Assembly (NCBI GenBank): GCA_012295275.1
Contig: CM022674.1
Coordinates: 17,551,590 to 17,615,589 of the forward strand
Length of the DNA: 64,000 nt
Origin: Chrysomallon squamiferum
Lineage: Eukaryota; Mollusca; Gastropoda; Neomphalida; Peltospiridae
Direction: 5' to 3'
The notes beneath the pieces were generated by a model that was not told where the DNA came from, did not search any database, and saw nothing but the letters and a program-made list of their open reading frames with translations. The position numbers were made by a program, and so were the translations under genes. How positions within the stretch are numbered: the stretch's first letter is position 1; every line of letters begins with the position of its first letter. Shown here one piece after another: positions 26,296-37,571 of the stretch.

Positions 26296-27376
26296 CACCG
26301 TGGACGCATCCAAAAAATGGAAGCATTATAAATCGCTGGGCGCCAACTTTGGTGGAATTTCACACGAGAAAAAAACAAACAAAAAAACAAACAAAAAAAA
26401 ACCCAACATAATTCCGGAATCAATCGCCACGATGTTTTTCGGAAAAAGATTAATAAAAGACATTAGCCATTCATTGAAGGATTATTTGATTTGTGTGTGT
26501 AGCCTTTGAAGCCATCGATATAGGCAAGTACTCCGTCAAGCAACTTACAAGTTATACGTCTTCACTTGGCTTCATTTCTTACTGCCGTTTTGTTTTCAGT
26601 ACAACTTTTGCATTGTAGTTTTGATATATATATATATATTTTTTTTTCATTTACTTGGAAAAATCGCATTTTTTAAACGTTTAAACGTGAATGAATTCCA
26701 TTTTAATAAAACTGGTGCCCGGTAATGCTACGTTTAAATTCAATACTGTTGCAAACTAAGTAACGTCACACTATGGACCGACCGTCACTAAACATGTGAC
26801 GTCAAACCGTGGATGCATCTAAAAAATGGAAGCATTATAAATCGCTGGGCGCTAACTTTGGTGGAATTTGAAACGAGAAAAATAAAATAAAAACGACACA
26901 ATTCTGGAATCAATCGCCACGTTGTTTTTCGCCAAAAGATTCAGAAAACAAATCAGCCATTCGTTGAAGGATTATTGATACGTGGAAACATCCCCCTAAC
27001 CTGATCGAGCGTTCTCAATTTATTTCGATGCCTGTTTATATAAAAATATTTAGTATTTTTTAATACAAGTAGATCATTTTGACCAGGTTATTTTAAAAGT
27101 AGCTCGCAAGCTCAAAAGGGGTGAGCACTCGTGCTATATGCAGACTGATGTTTGTATGTGTTTTCAGTTTGAAAAATGCACGAAATGGAAAGTTGATATC
27201 ATGAAACCTAAATTGATCAATTAATGGCAATACACTAATTTTGATGGACTTTTGTTAAAGTGATCTGGTTTTGATATTTTCAATGATTTCTGACAACTGT
27301 TCTGTTGATTTTTGTCATGTTTATTTGTAATGTTTCAAAAAATGTGGAATAGCACTAGTAAATCTGTGTGTTTCAG

Positions 27377-27496
27377 TTTGACTACAAAGCAAACCAGGAG
27401 ATCAGCTGACAAACACAGGAACCCAGAGCCAGAACCTGCCCCAGTCAGCGCATCACCAACCCCGGAAAAGAGTGAAAAGAACAAATCCAAAATAAT
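27377..27496 (+). CDS. cassette exon, copy 2
   Basis: A 120-base exon, phase 2-2, open, encoding the same PEPEPAPVSASPTP core. The early part differs (KQTRRSADKHRNPEPE) and the tail reads EKSEKNKSKI. The donor is AAT|GTAAGAC instead of AAG|GTAAGAC, so the last codon differs from the other copies. It lies in the first unit after hAT copy 1. Confidence 0.7.
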
Positions 27497-27851
27497 GTAA
27501 GACTAATCAATTTGAACTACCTTTTTACATAACAGTATTGTGAAATTGTGTTTTCCTGAGTATTTCTAAATAACATGATGAAACACCTCTGTTTAAAATA
27601 CTAGGACATTTATTTAAGCCTTTTTTATATGACTTTCCGTTCTGTATGCAGAGTGATGTTGGTATGTGTTTTCAGTTTGAAAAACGCACTACAATTTAAT
27701 GGCAATGCAGTAATTTTCACGACCTTTTGTTAGAGTGCACTTGTTTAGTCATTTACAGTGATTTTTGACAACCGTTCTGTTGATTTTTGTCCTGTATGTT
27801 TGTAATGTTTAGATAAAATTGCAATAGCACTAGTAAATCTGTGTGTTTCAG

Positions 27852-27977
27852 GTTGACTATGTCTACTCGACAAAGCAGCAGAACAGTTGAGAAACACAGG
27901 AACCCAGAGCCAGAACCTGCCCCAGTCAGCCCATCACCAACCCCTAAAAAGATGGAAGAGAACAAATCCAAAATGAG
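27852..27977 (+). CDS. cassette exon, copy 3
   Basis: A 126-base exon (42 codons), phase 2-2. It encodes LTMSTRQSSRTVEKHRNP, the PEPAPVSPSPTPKK core and a tail ending in KSKMR. Both splice sites are intact. This unit and the next have no transposon between them and give the clean tandem arrangement. Confidence 0.72.
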
Positions 27978-28366
27978 GTAAGACTAACTAATTAGAACTA
28001 CATTTTTACCTAACAGTATTGTGAAATTGTGTTTCCCTGAGTATTTCTAAATAACATGATCAAACACCTCTGTTTAAAATACTAGGATATTTATTTAAGC
28101 CTTTTTTATATGACTATCCGTTCAGTATGCAGACTGATGTTCGTATGTGTGTTCAGTTTGAAAAATGCACTACATGGAAAGTTGATATCATGAATCATAA
28201 ATTAATCAATTTAATGGCAATGCAGTAATTTTCATGGAGTTTTGTTCGAGTGCACTGGTTTAGTAATTTAATGTGTTTTCTGAGGACTGTTCTGTTGATT
28301 TTTGTCATGTATGTTTGTAATGTTTAGGAAAATGTGGAATAGCACTAGTAAATCTGTGTGTTTCAG

Positions 28367-28492
28367 GTTGACTATGTCTACTCAACAAAGCAGCAGAACA
28401 GCTGAGAAACACAGGAACCCAGAGCCAGAACCTGCCCCAGTCAGCCCATCACCACCCCCTAAAAAGATGAAAAAGAACAAATCCAAAATGAG
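28367..28492 (+). CDS. cassette exon, copy 4
   Basis: A 126-base exon, phase 2-2, with LTMSTQQSSRTAEKHRNP, the proline-rich core (VSPSPPPKK here) and a lysine-rich tail. Splice sites match the other copies. The hAT copy 2 insertion begins about 150 bases downstream, in the following intron. Confidence 0.72.
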
Positions 28493-28644
28493 GTAAGACT
28501 AATTAATTAGAACTGTGTTTTTAGGTAACAGTATTGTGAAATTGTGCTTACCTGAGTATTTCTAAAAAACATGGTCAAACACTATTTTAAAAAAATTAGG
28601 AGATTTATTTTAGCCTTTTTCATATGACTTTCCATTTTGTAAGC

Positions 28645-31617
28645 CAGAAGTGTCCAATACTTCGATCGTGATCGACTGGTCGATAGCCAAAGTAGTTCGG
28701 GTAGATTGCACAGCATTCACTGCAAGTCATCAAAGTGACTATAAACATATTCAGTTGTATTGTGCTGTAACGATTCATTTAGTGATGTAAAACAGTGCGC
28801 CAATATATAATTTATAAAAAGGCATAATTATATTCAGTAACATCTTTAAAAAGGCATCGGACGTCGTAATCAGGATCAAACAATGTCTGTTAACCAACCA
28901 ATATTGTTGAAATCCCGTTATACATGAACAGGACCTGGTTAATGCATATCAGGTTCTCATTGTATTTGGACTATTTTTTATATATATATAAGTTTACGAT
29001 TCCCATTATTATTTGTTTGTTGTTTTCCTTAACCTAAGACATACATGATGAATCTGAATGACAACTTGTTTCAGTTAGTATTATGAGTCTGACAATTTAG
29101 TTTCACATCAGGTTGTCTGATGTATTGCTAGATGCTCTACACTTAGTTCATTGCATTATTTTTTTTGTCATGTTTTTGTATACAATGGAAACAGTTTGTC
29201 TGCTGGTCTGTTTTTTAATCATCTGTATATGAAAACAGCAATCTGTACAATAAAACAGGCAGGTTAACTCTAATCACCAATTCATCCAGTGTGAATTTTG
29301 TTCAACCTGGTTTTGTCAACTGCCGAATGAGAGCGCATATGCCCCTCTCAACACTTGCACTAGCAATAGCAACCGCCAAGATGATTTAAATGATCAAAAA
29401 AATGTGTGGATATTCAGAGTGATGATGTCTGAATATTTGACACCACTTGCCTTGTTTACTTTTGAAGTGGATGAATTTGTCCACCACAAGATTATTTAAA
29501 CCCCTCCATTCAGCAACAACCATGTATATAGGAACGTTGTGGTCAGCAAGGCAGGTTTCAGCAAAATGTTTAGATAAATTTAATTTGTTCCAAGCCATAT
29601 TTTGGATCAGATATATCCCACTGAGTGTGATCAGCTATTTTCATTGCCCTGAAGATAGGGTCATTGAAAGAATACATTTGTTTAATCAACTGTGTTGAAA
29701 TTGTGGGATCAATTTTGTTCTTATATGTTTCACAGTCTCTCGTCCCTGGTGACCATGGTTCAGAACAAACTTTTCTTTTATTGTAGTAACAACTTTTTCA
29801 GTTTGTTGTTTTTTGCTTGATATTCAACTGATTGTCTTGTTTGAATCTTAGACTTGCTGTAAGGTTGTTAGCCTCTGTTTAATGGTTTTCTTGTAACCAT
29901 CTTCGTTCAGAGTAACTGGAAATGGCAGATCACTATCATCAGCAGCAAGTGTACTGAGTTCATCTACAGTTGATTTTATTGTTTCAATAACATCTGTGGT
30001 TAATGGAGTTGCATTCTGAGCAGCATGTGACAAATGGGCAGTTTGTTTCAGAGTGAGTCTGTAGAGATGCATAGATGCCACATACCAATAACTCAGCCAT
30101 GTGTTAAGGAACCCCTTTAGTGTAGCGTTTTGGTCTGCTTTGCAAACTTTGTTTGAAGCCTGTATCATATTTTCCGCAAATAAACATAGAGGCAGAAAGT
30201 TTATGATCATAGATTTGATGGTCCTGTATTGATGAATTTGAAATCGTGTACCAGAAGCTTTCGGTATACGTTGGACTAGAACAGCTAACCGCTTGGCAAT
30301 AAGTAGCAATATTCTCCAACACTTGCCACTGTTCTTGATTCAACATCATGTCATCCACTTTTGCAAAGTCACCAATTTCAGCAAATGCATCTTTGACAGC
30401 CCCTTCAATTCTGTGTGCAGAGCAATGAATTATTAGCAACCATTCCCTCCCTTCAGTTTTCATTACAGTTAGAGCACCAATCAATTTACCAACATTAACT
30501 TTTGCTCCATCTGCACAAGAACAAATAAGAGATTTTTGTGTATTTTTTACTAGTAATGTCAAATCATGGAAATCATCATCTATAGCATGTTTGATTCTGT
30601 CTGAAGTTACTCCACCGAAATTAATCATTTTTTTGACATTTAAGTAATAGGTTAACAGGCTGGACCTTCACTACAATCTTCACATAACATTAATTATTTT
30701 TTTCTCTTGTTTTGCGAGCTTCTGTGCTATCTTGTTCAACTGACATAAAGTTGGCACATTGTGTCATTGTTTGATATCCTCTCATTGCTTCGGCAGAAAA
30801 GGAACAAAATCCCAAACATGATTTGTCTTCTTCCGACTTAGTAAGGCACCCTCTTCTTCAGTCAGGGACCGGTATTCAGACATATGCCTCTCCTGCATAA
30901 CCAACCACAATGCTGTATTGCAATCATTCTTATATTGTTCTTTACTGGATTTTTCAAATAATTTTCCAATGGAATTAGAACATGTAACGTTACGATTTAC
31001 TTTCATACAATCAGAAGCTGAATTTGTTTGAGAATCTGAACTGTTTTGTGAACATTTAATTGTTTTGCCCAGTCGTGTAGGCTACCTGTTTTCACATTTT
31101 TGTGTGTGTAATTATAACAAGTTTGCAGTCGTTTTTAAGGCTTTCTTACCTGTTTTTAACATCGAACCAAAAGTCATTGGAAAAATCGCATTTTTAAACA
31201 TTTCCACATTTTCCATTTTAATTAAACTGGTGCCCGGTAACGCTACGTTTAAATTCAATACTGTTGCAAACTAAGTAACGTCATGCTGTGGACCGACCTT
31301 CACTGAACATGTGACGTCACACCATGGATGCATCTAAAAAAAAAATGAAGCATAAAAATCGCTCGGAATTTCGGAAAAAGAATAAAACAAGAACAATTCT
31401 GGAATCAATTGATGTTTTTCGCCAAAAGTTTCAGAAAAGAAATTAGCAATTCATTGAAGGATTATTGATACGTGGTAACCTCCCGGTAACCTGAACCAGC
31501 GTTTTCAATTTATTTCGATGCCTGTTTAAATACAAATATTTAGTATTTTCTAATACAGGTAGATCATTTTGACCAGGTTATTTTAAAAGTAGCTCGCAAA
31601 AAATGTGAGCACCCCTG
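28645..31617 (-). mobile_element. hAT-family DNA transposon, copy 2 (decayed)
   Basis: Left end CAGAAGTGTCCA, right end TGAGCACCCCTG. Flanking 8-base words are TTGTAAGC and CTGTATGC. It occupies exactly the same site in its unit as copy 1 does, in the same orientation, and shares subterminal sequence with copy 1. It lacks the internal 0.5-kb duplication of copy 1 and has other deletions. The transposase is on the minus strand. Confidence 0.85.
29386..31060 (-). pseudogene. hAT transposase, copy 2, broken
   Basis: Minus-strand pieces. 30782-31006 is N-terminal, with MKVNRNVTCSNS as in copy 1. 30104-30628 holds the central RNase H-like region, with CADGAKVNVGKLIGAL and HCSAHRIEGAVKDAF, the hAT catalytic-Asp and Cys/His-x-x-His type blocks. 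29848-30309 and 29386-29598 carry later parts. The C-terminal VERG block is interrupted on the minus strand near 29340-29380. Frame changes between pieces show it is not functional as read. Confidence 0.82.
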
Positions 31618-31862
31618 CTGTATGCAGACTGATGTTTGTATGTGTTTTCAGTTTGAAAAATGTACTAAATGGAAAGCTGATATCATTAACCCTAAGTTAA
31701 TCAATTTAATGGCAAAGCAGTAATTTTCATGGACTTTTGTTAAAGTGCACTGGTGTTCTCATTTACAATGATTTCTGACAACTGTTCTGTTGATTTTGTC
31801 ATGTATATTTGTAATGTTCATAAAACAAATTGTAATAGCACTAGTAAATCTGTGTGTTTCAG

Positions 31863-31988
31863 GTTGACTGTGTCTACTCGACAAAGCAGCAGAACAGCTG
31901 AGAAACACAGGAACCCAGAGCCAGAACCTGCCCCAGTCAGCGCATCACCAACCCCTAAAAAGATGAAACTGAACAAATCGAAAATAAG
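31863..31988 (+). CDS. cassette exon, copy 5
   Basis: A 126-base exon, phase 2-2, with LTVSTRQSSRTAEKHRNP, VSASPTPKK and a tail ending NKSKIR. The donor is AAG|GTAAGACT. It is the last cassette before the Ser/Thr-repeat exon, which starts in the matching phase at 32540. All five copies are open in the same frame, so the coding sense has been kept since duplication. Confidence 0.72.
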
Positions 31989-32539
31989 GTAAGACTAATT
32001 AATTAGAATTGTATTTTTAGGTAACAGTATTGTGAAATTGTGTTTTCCTGAGTATTTCTAAATAACATGGTCAAATACCTCTATTTAAAAAATCAGGAGA
32101 TTTATTTTAGCCTTTTTCCATATCACTTTCCATTTGATTAATTTAAAAAAATATTCCAGGCATTTATTTATAGAACATAAATTGAGAATACAGTCTATGA
32201 GTCAATGCTAGTATTAATACAAGGTACTAGAATTAGGTATCTAGTAAAGTGCGCAAGTTGTGTTAGATATTTGGATCAGTGCCTGCTGATTGAATCTTGA
32301 GCCGTTTTCATTTTAGCAGTGCTCAACACATGATGTATGAAATAGTTTGTACTGTCTGTGGGTAGGTATAAATTAAACATCACTTGTTGTTAATAAGACA
32401 GAAGTGACTGCAGTGGGTTAGTTGTTTTGTTGTCTAACTGTTCCTAAATATTTTGTCTGACCTATATAACAGTAAATAAAATAATAAAACATTTCATTTC
32501 TTCCTTCTATATAAAAGGTCATTATATTACTTTTTACAG

Positions 32540-32901
32540 GTCAGCCAATATGGATGACAAAAATGAGAGTTCAGAAGTTTCTTCTAACACAACAGCTGTT
32601 TCTTCTGGAGAGACTGTGACAGCTGTTTCTTCTACAGAGACTGTGACAGCTGTTTCTTCTGCAGAGACTGTGACAGCTGTTTCTTCTGCAGATATTGTGA
32701 CAGCTGTTTCTTCTGTGGAGACTGTGACAGCTGTTTCTTCTACAGAGACTGTGACAGCTGCTTCTTCTGTGGAGACTCTGACAGCTGTGTCTCTCTTAGA
32801 CCATACGACAAGTGTGTCTCACTCTGGCATCACATCTCATTCTTCCTTTGACATCAGACACACTGAGCATCATTTACAACTATCTGTGTCAAGCAGTCGT
32901 G
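32540..32901 (+). CDS. exon with 9-residue Ser/Thr/Val repeats
   Basis: The acceptor TTTTTACAG gives a phase 2 start that fits the cassette exons. The donor CGTG|GTAACA leaves phase 1. It encodes SANMDDKNESSEVSSNTT and then seven 9-residue repeats of the form TAVSSxETV (27-bp units, 32592-32780). A Ser/His-rich tail with TTSVSHSGITSHSS follows. There is no cysteine-rich or enzymatic domain. It could be a disordered, heavily phosphorylated or glycosylated linker, depending on which side of a membrane it lies. An internal ATG at 32550 exists, but splicing in phase 2 from the cassettes is the better explanation. Confidence 0.72.
32592..32780. repeat. 27-bp coding minisatellite (7 copies)
   Basis: A 27-base unit (ACAGCTGTTTCTTCTGNAGA plus GACTGTG) repeated in frame inside the exon. 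The variable position is mainly the residue between SS and ET (G, T, A, V). Copy number is likely to vary between alleles. Confidence 0.9.
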
Positions 32902-33839
32902 GTAACACACAGTATTTCATTGTAGTGTTTACTTTTTTAATATAATATTTCAATATATTATTTATGTTATTGATGGTAAATTCTAAACTGATAAATGTAG
33001 TATTTACATTTGTATCAATACACTGTTTCAATGTATTGTTTAGTTACTTCTTAGGCATTAGTAATTTGACACTTTTAAAAGTTATACTGATAATGAATTA
33101 ATGTTATTGTTTTTTGTGGCCTTTTTGTTTAACAGATTAAAACAGTAAAGCAAAATACACTCAAGTTACTGTTTTGTTACTTCATCATGACCATTCTAAT
33201 TAATCTTGTATTGACTGTTAAACATTTTAATACTTTAAAGTAATACTTATTTCATAGCATCTGCACATAATCAGTGAAAAACATTTTAAAATAATATATT
33301 GTTATATGCAATAATACTGTTAATAGATTGTATTAATACTGTATGCTTTCCTCAAAAAGGTATTTACTCTGTTTCACAGGTATTCAAATAAATCTACTTG
33401 CAAGTCAATGTGAAAATGTTCAAATAGGAAACAAAAACAAGTTAATTAGTAAGTTGAAAACTAAAAGTTTTCTTTTTCTGTACATGTTTAATATATAAGA
33501 GAATACAGATTAGTGCTTTTCTCTCAGACACTGTTAAATGAAGAACATCCACACATGTGACCCACTTTCGCTAAAGGAGACAAATCTATTTTTTTCTGAG
33601 ATATGAATATATTTGGCATTCACATACAATATCATTTCCAATGTATCATGCATGTATTTTGATGTTGTAGCAGTTTCTAATATTGATGTCACCATGATAT
33701 CACAAAAAAAACATTTAGGAAAAGAATGTACACACACATAAGCAGCATGCAATAGAATACCCAACCAATATTTTGCTGAAACATTCAGGAATTTTATATT
33801 GTAGAATTAAGAAGTAAATGTACATTGAGATGGTAATGT

Positions 33840-33894
<55 letters not shown>

Positions 33895-34415
33895 ATGTGT
33901 GTATATGTATGTATATGTATATATGTGTGTGTATATATATATGTGTGTGTGTGTATTTGTGAAATTGATGGAAGTTTTATCCTGTTTTGGTGCACATGAT
34001 CTTACTGGATATAAAATAAAACAGCAGTGAACTACACAAGTAAAACTACTCAAGTAGATTGATTAACAGACAAGCTGCATAACATAGCTCACTCAGTAAT
34101 TGTTTAGAAGTCATTTTACTGCAGTGCTGACCTCTAGCAACTACATAGTTAAATTTTACCATAACAAAATTACTTCTTTTTCTTTAAATGAAACACTGAC
34201 TAAATTTCTTGAACCTATTAATGTTGCCCAGAATACAAAGCCCACCTGTCATGTGTGACCTACCTCAACCAATAACCAGTACACTATCCAAGGAGTCTGT
34301 GATCTGCTATTTTCTGCAGTTAAACATTTTTTCTCACCTTTGCTTTTAGAAACTGGTTCTAAAATTGTCATTTTCCTTATCTTATATAAATGTGTATGTT
34401 TTAGCAATAGCTGGT

Positions 34416-34461
<46 letters not shown>

Positions 34462-34562
34462 GACACTTTTTTGATACTGTATGCTCTTCATGTAGCTACA
34501 TACAGTTTTAGAAATAACACTTATAGGCTGTGAGTTTAAATAATTTATTTTTCTGTTTGCAG
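32902..34562 (+). other. intron of the NTPase-ankyrin gene
   Basis: Between donor 32902 and acceptor 34561-34562. It contains a GT/TA/TATG compound microsatellite (about 33840-33960) and a (CA)n tract (about 34416-34460). There is no exon I can support in it. Confidence 0.6.
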
Positions 34563-34661
34563 CAAAAGGAGCAGTGGTAGAACAAGATGTAAATATGAAA
34601 ACAGATAAAAATCTATCAAGTAACAGAAGTAGTGTATCAGGAGATGAAGCTGTGAAAACCA
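34563..34661 (+). CDS. small linker exon of the NTPase-ankyrin gene
   Basis: A 99-base exon, acceptor CTGTTTGCAG, donor AACCA|GTAAGT, phase 1 at both ends. It reads AKGAVVEQDVNMKTDKNL and then a Ser-rich stretch (SSNRSSVSGDEAVKT). It is charged, Ser-rich and probably disordered. It joins in frame to 32901 on one side and 36027 on the other. Confidence 0.68.
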
Positions 34662-35592
34662 GTAAGTTAAAAAACAAAACTTACTTAATAGATAACAGAA
34701 ATATATGTTACATTAATCGGTAGTATTTTACCATCTAACAGTATAACCAACACATACAAACACACATATAATACATACATACATACATGCCTACCCACCA
34801 AGAGTGCACAAATTGTGTGAGCGACAACTTAGTTCACATGATTTGAGTACAAAATTTTGTGCTATGCTGAATGATAGATTACTCATGGATATAATTAAAC
34901 TGCCATTCATCACATCAACAACATTGGCCTGAGTGACTAAGATATATCTCACTTTAGAAATGTTCTATTATGAGACAAATAATATTTAATTGACAAGTCA
35001 AAAACAGAAACTTTTGTTTTGCCTGCCTGTTTATTAGAATATGCATCAAAATACTCATTAGTATATATATATATAAACGCAAAAAGTCACGAACACACAG
35101 ATGCAGACATTTAATATAAAGAATTTTACACATTTTTTAAAACATTGTTTTATTCAATAATAACAAATGACACATATTATTCATACTGTGTGCAGTGTAT
35201 GATCTACATGTGGATCTGAGAAATGACGCTTGTAAGTTGTGAAATTGAACAATTTAATCATGAAGCAATCAGATTCCATATGGAAAATGTTATGACACAT
35301 GTTAATGCTGGCCAATGAGTAATTTAAAAATTTCACAAATCTGTGAGATTCAAAGCTGCGTTCCTAACACTCGTTGGACAGTTTGAAGAAACTGAAGTCA
35401 TGGACTACCTAGGAGAGCTTGTAATTTGGAACTAAATGTTTGAAGTTTATGATTTGTTAATCTTTGTAAAATAATAATTAGAATAACAACAATAATAACA
35501 AATGTTACGCCAGCGCAGTTTTGTTGGCGCATTTTGACATTTGTGCTTATGACATCCCACCCAAACACACACACACACACAGACAGACAGAC

Positions 35593-35634
<42 letters not shown>

Positions 35635-35762
35635 TATAAGTATCATCAATCTTATCTAGATTTTCTTATTAAGAGAATTCTGCATAAATTAAACAAGCCA
35701 ACACATCTGCCATTATTATAACTTGCAACTACTGAAAATCAGTAAAGAACATGATGATGATG

Positions 35763-35804
<42 letters not shown>

Positions 35805-36026
35805 TGAACAATAACAGTAACTAAGAAACAATAGTGAGAAAAAAAACCAGTAGTTTTAATACCAGTAGAAATAATTATAGTAAAATATATTAGAAAGATA
35901 TAATAATAATGCTATATGTTGACTGTTCCATGGATGGATTACAGAGTTACTGTACAGTTCACATTAATTATTCTTTTTTACTCAGCATCAGTAATAAAAA
36001 CATGTTTTATTTTTATATTATTTCAG
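34662..36026 (+). other. intron of the NTPase-ankyrin gene
   Basis: Intron with a (CA)n array broken by CAGA/CGGA units (about 35565-35632) and an (AAT)n tract (about 35760-35803). No exon is visible. Confidence 0.6.
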
Positions 36027-36059
36027 CAAAGACTGATGGACGAACATCCCATATCAAAG
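36027..36059 (+). CDS. 33-base micro-exon of the NTPase-ankyrin gene
   Basis: Acceptor TTATTTCAG and donor AAAG|GTATTT, phase 1-1. It encodes 11 residues (TKTDGRTSHIK with the first base from the previous exon). The following intron begins with a long poly-T tract. The phases fit both neighbours, which is the main support for so short an exon. Confidence 0.6.
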
Positions 36060-36098
<39 letters not shown>

Positions 36099-36315
36099 CT
36101 GTAAGATGTTAATTTATACACCATCTAATACTGTGATAACACAGTATTGTCATTAAATTTTGATGAACTAAAATTATGACCAAAAAATCTGCTGCTTTAT
36201 TTTAAAAACTTCACATCTGATGATTTGTTAAAAATTATATTATCTATATCTAAATAGTAAAATATATTTAAAATATGTTAATAATAGATTTTTTTTTTTT
36301 AATGTCGTGATACAG

Positions 36316-37571
36316 AGTCTACCAGGTCACAGTTAAACTTAGTTGAAAGAAGTGTCTATGTTGAAACAAGAGCAGAAGAAAGAGGAATAACACTTTTGAA
36401 AAAGAATGGTGTTGTGATTGTAGTAGGAAGTCCAGGTTCAGGAAAGACAACTCTAGGTCTGAAAATGATTAAACAGATAGAGAAAAAAGAAAAAATAGAC
36501 TCTTACATCGTGACTCATCACTCTGATTTCAAATACATTCCTGTGTCTAAAGATAAACCATGTATTGTTCTCATTGATGACATATTTGGTAAAACTAATC
36601 TTGTATTAGATTTTGTGTCGTGCTGGAAACAGCTATTTCCAGAGGTGTGGAGTCTTGTTAAAGACGAGTGTGTGAGATGTATTATTACTTTAAGAAAACA
36701 AATATTTACAGAAATTATAGCCAATCTGAAGGAATTTGATCTGTTCAATGAAAATCATCTCCTTGACCTGCAGAGCGATGAATGTTGTCTGAATTATTAT
36801 GAGAAGTTAGAAATTCTAAACAAGTATCTTGAACAAAAGAATGTTACAATGGATGAAGATGATAAATGGACTGTCATTTGCTGTTCATGTACAGAGTTAG
36901 GATTTCCTCAGGTGTGTGTGTATTATGTTAATTCAAGTGATGCACAGAAAAGAGGAGTTAAGTATTTTGAGAAACCTGTAGAATATCTCAGACAACAACT
37001 GGAAAATTTGAAAAATGATAAATCTTCACAGATCAATTACCTGGTTCTACTGCTGATCTTGTTCCAACAAGACAGTCTTAGCATTGATTCACTGGACCCA
37101 TTTGAAAATGACTCTGACAGTGACATAATGAAATTAGTAAGACTGCTAGAGCAAGTCTGTCTGAGTCTGAAAAACACTGGCTTCACAGACATAAAGAAAA
37201 CAGCTGATGAAATGTGTGGTACCTATTTGAAGTGTTCTGACAATAAATACACATTTATTCACCAGTCAGTGTTTGATTCATTGTTTCTGATGTTTTCATC
37301 AGAGTTTCCAAAGAAAGCAGCAGAGTTGCTGGAATTGTGTCCTGTCTCCATGTTGTTAGAATATGTTGTGACGCCTGGAGTGTCTAACAAAAGTCACATT
37401 ACAATGACTGTGAAACCTAACTGCTTTGATGTTCTTGCTCGCAGATTTAGTGACTTGTTGGCATCAAGCAATGCCGAAGACATTATTTCACATCCATCAT
37501 TGAAAGATGAAGAGTTTTTGAAGTATCTCATAGAGGAAAAAAATACTTTAATGATAAATTGTCTGAAATAG
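36316..37571 (+). CDS. P-loop NTPase (STAND type, nSTAND3-like) domain, start of the large exon
   Basis: The acceptor GATACAG gives a phase 1 start, reading ESTRSQLNLVERSVYVETRA and then the NTPase. Walker A is GSPGSGKT (nt 36426-36449). Walker B is IVLIDD (36564-36581). CIITLRKQIF about 40 residues later fits a sensor-type strand ending in Arg. The order (FVET-like entry, Walker A, Walker B with DD, then a helical region) is that of the novel STAND NTPases found in large mollusc families with ankyrin or TPR tails. These proteins are thought to act as ATP-switched, inducibly oligomerising sensors in the cytoplasm. After Walker B come about 300 residues of helical winged-helix-like sequence. 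The frame ends at TAG (37569-37571), but the coding sense plainly continues in the -1 frame from 37541. Confidence 0.85.

Larger units (their letters stand above)
23362..27133 (-). mobile_element. hAT-family DNA transposon, copy 1 (decayed)
   Basis: Terminal inverted repeats: left CAGAGGTGCCCA, right imperfect GAGCACTCGTG. Flanking 8-base duplications are CTGTAAGT and CTATATGC, both variants of the empty-site word CTGTATGC seen in units without an insertion. Subterminal sequence includes TCGATCGTGATCGACTGG on the left and TTTTAAAAGTAGCTCGCAAG on the right, as in many animal hAT elements. The transposase is on the minus strand and broken. A 3' part of the element (about 25985-26480) is tandemly duplicated at about 26500-26980, which makes this copy about 0.8 kb longer than copy 2. 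Confidence 0.85.
22845..32140. repeat. five tandem units of about 500 bp, each with one cassette exon, split by two hAT insertions
   Basis: Unit junctions are marked by the word CTGTATGC or a close variant at 22845, 27134, 27642, 28133 and 31618. Without the transposons the spacing is 491-509 bases. Each unit runs from GACTGATGTT, through TTTGAAAAATG and GTTGATATCATGA, then the ACTAGTAAATCTGTGTGTTTCAG acceptor region, the exon and the GTAAGACTAA donor, to a TATTTATTTTAGCC region. The intron sequence is conserved along with the exon, so the units are recent duplicates. Confidence 0.9.

Noticed and set aside
33800-35650. Frames rich in Cys/Val, His/Thr or Tyr/Ile
   Set aside because: They come from CA, GT and TA microsatellites inside introns.
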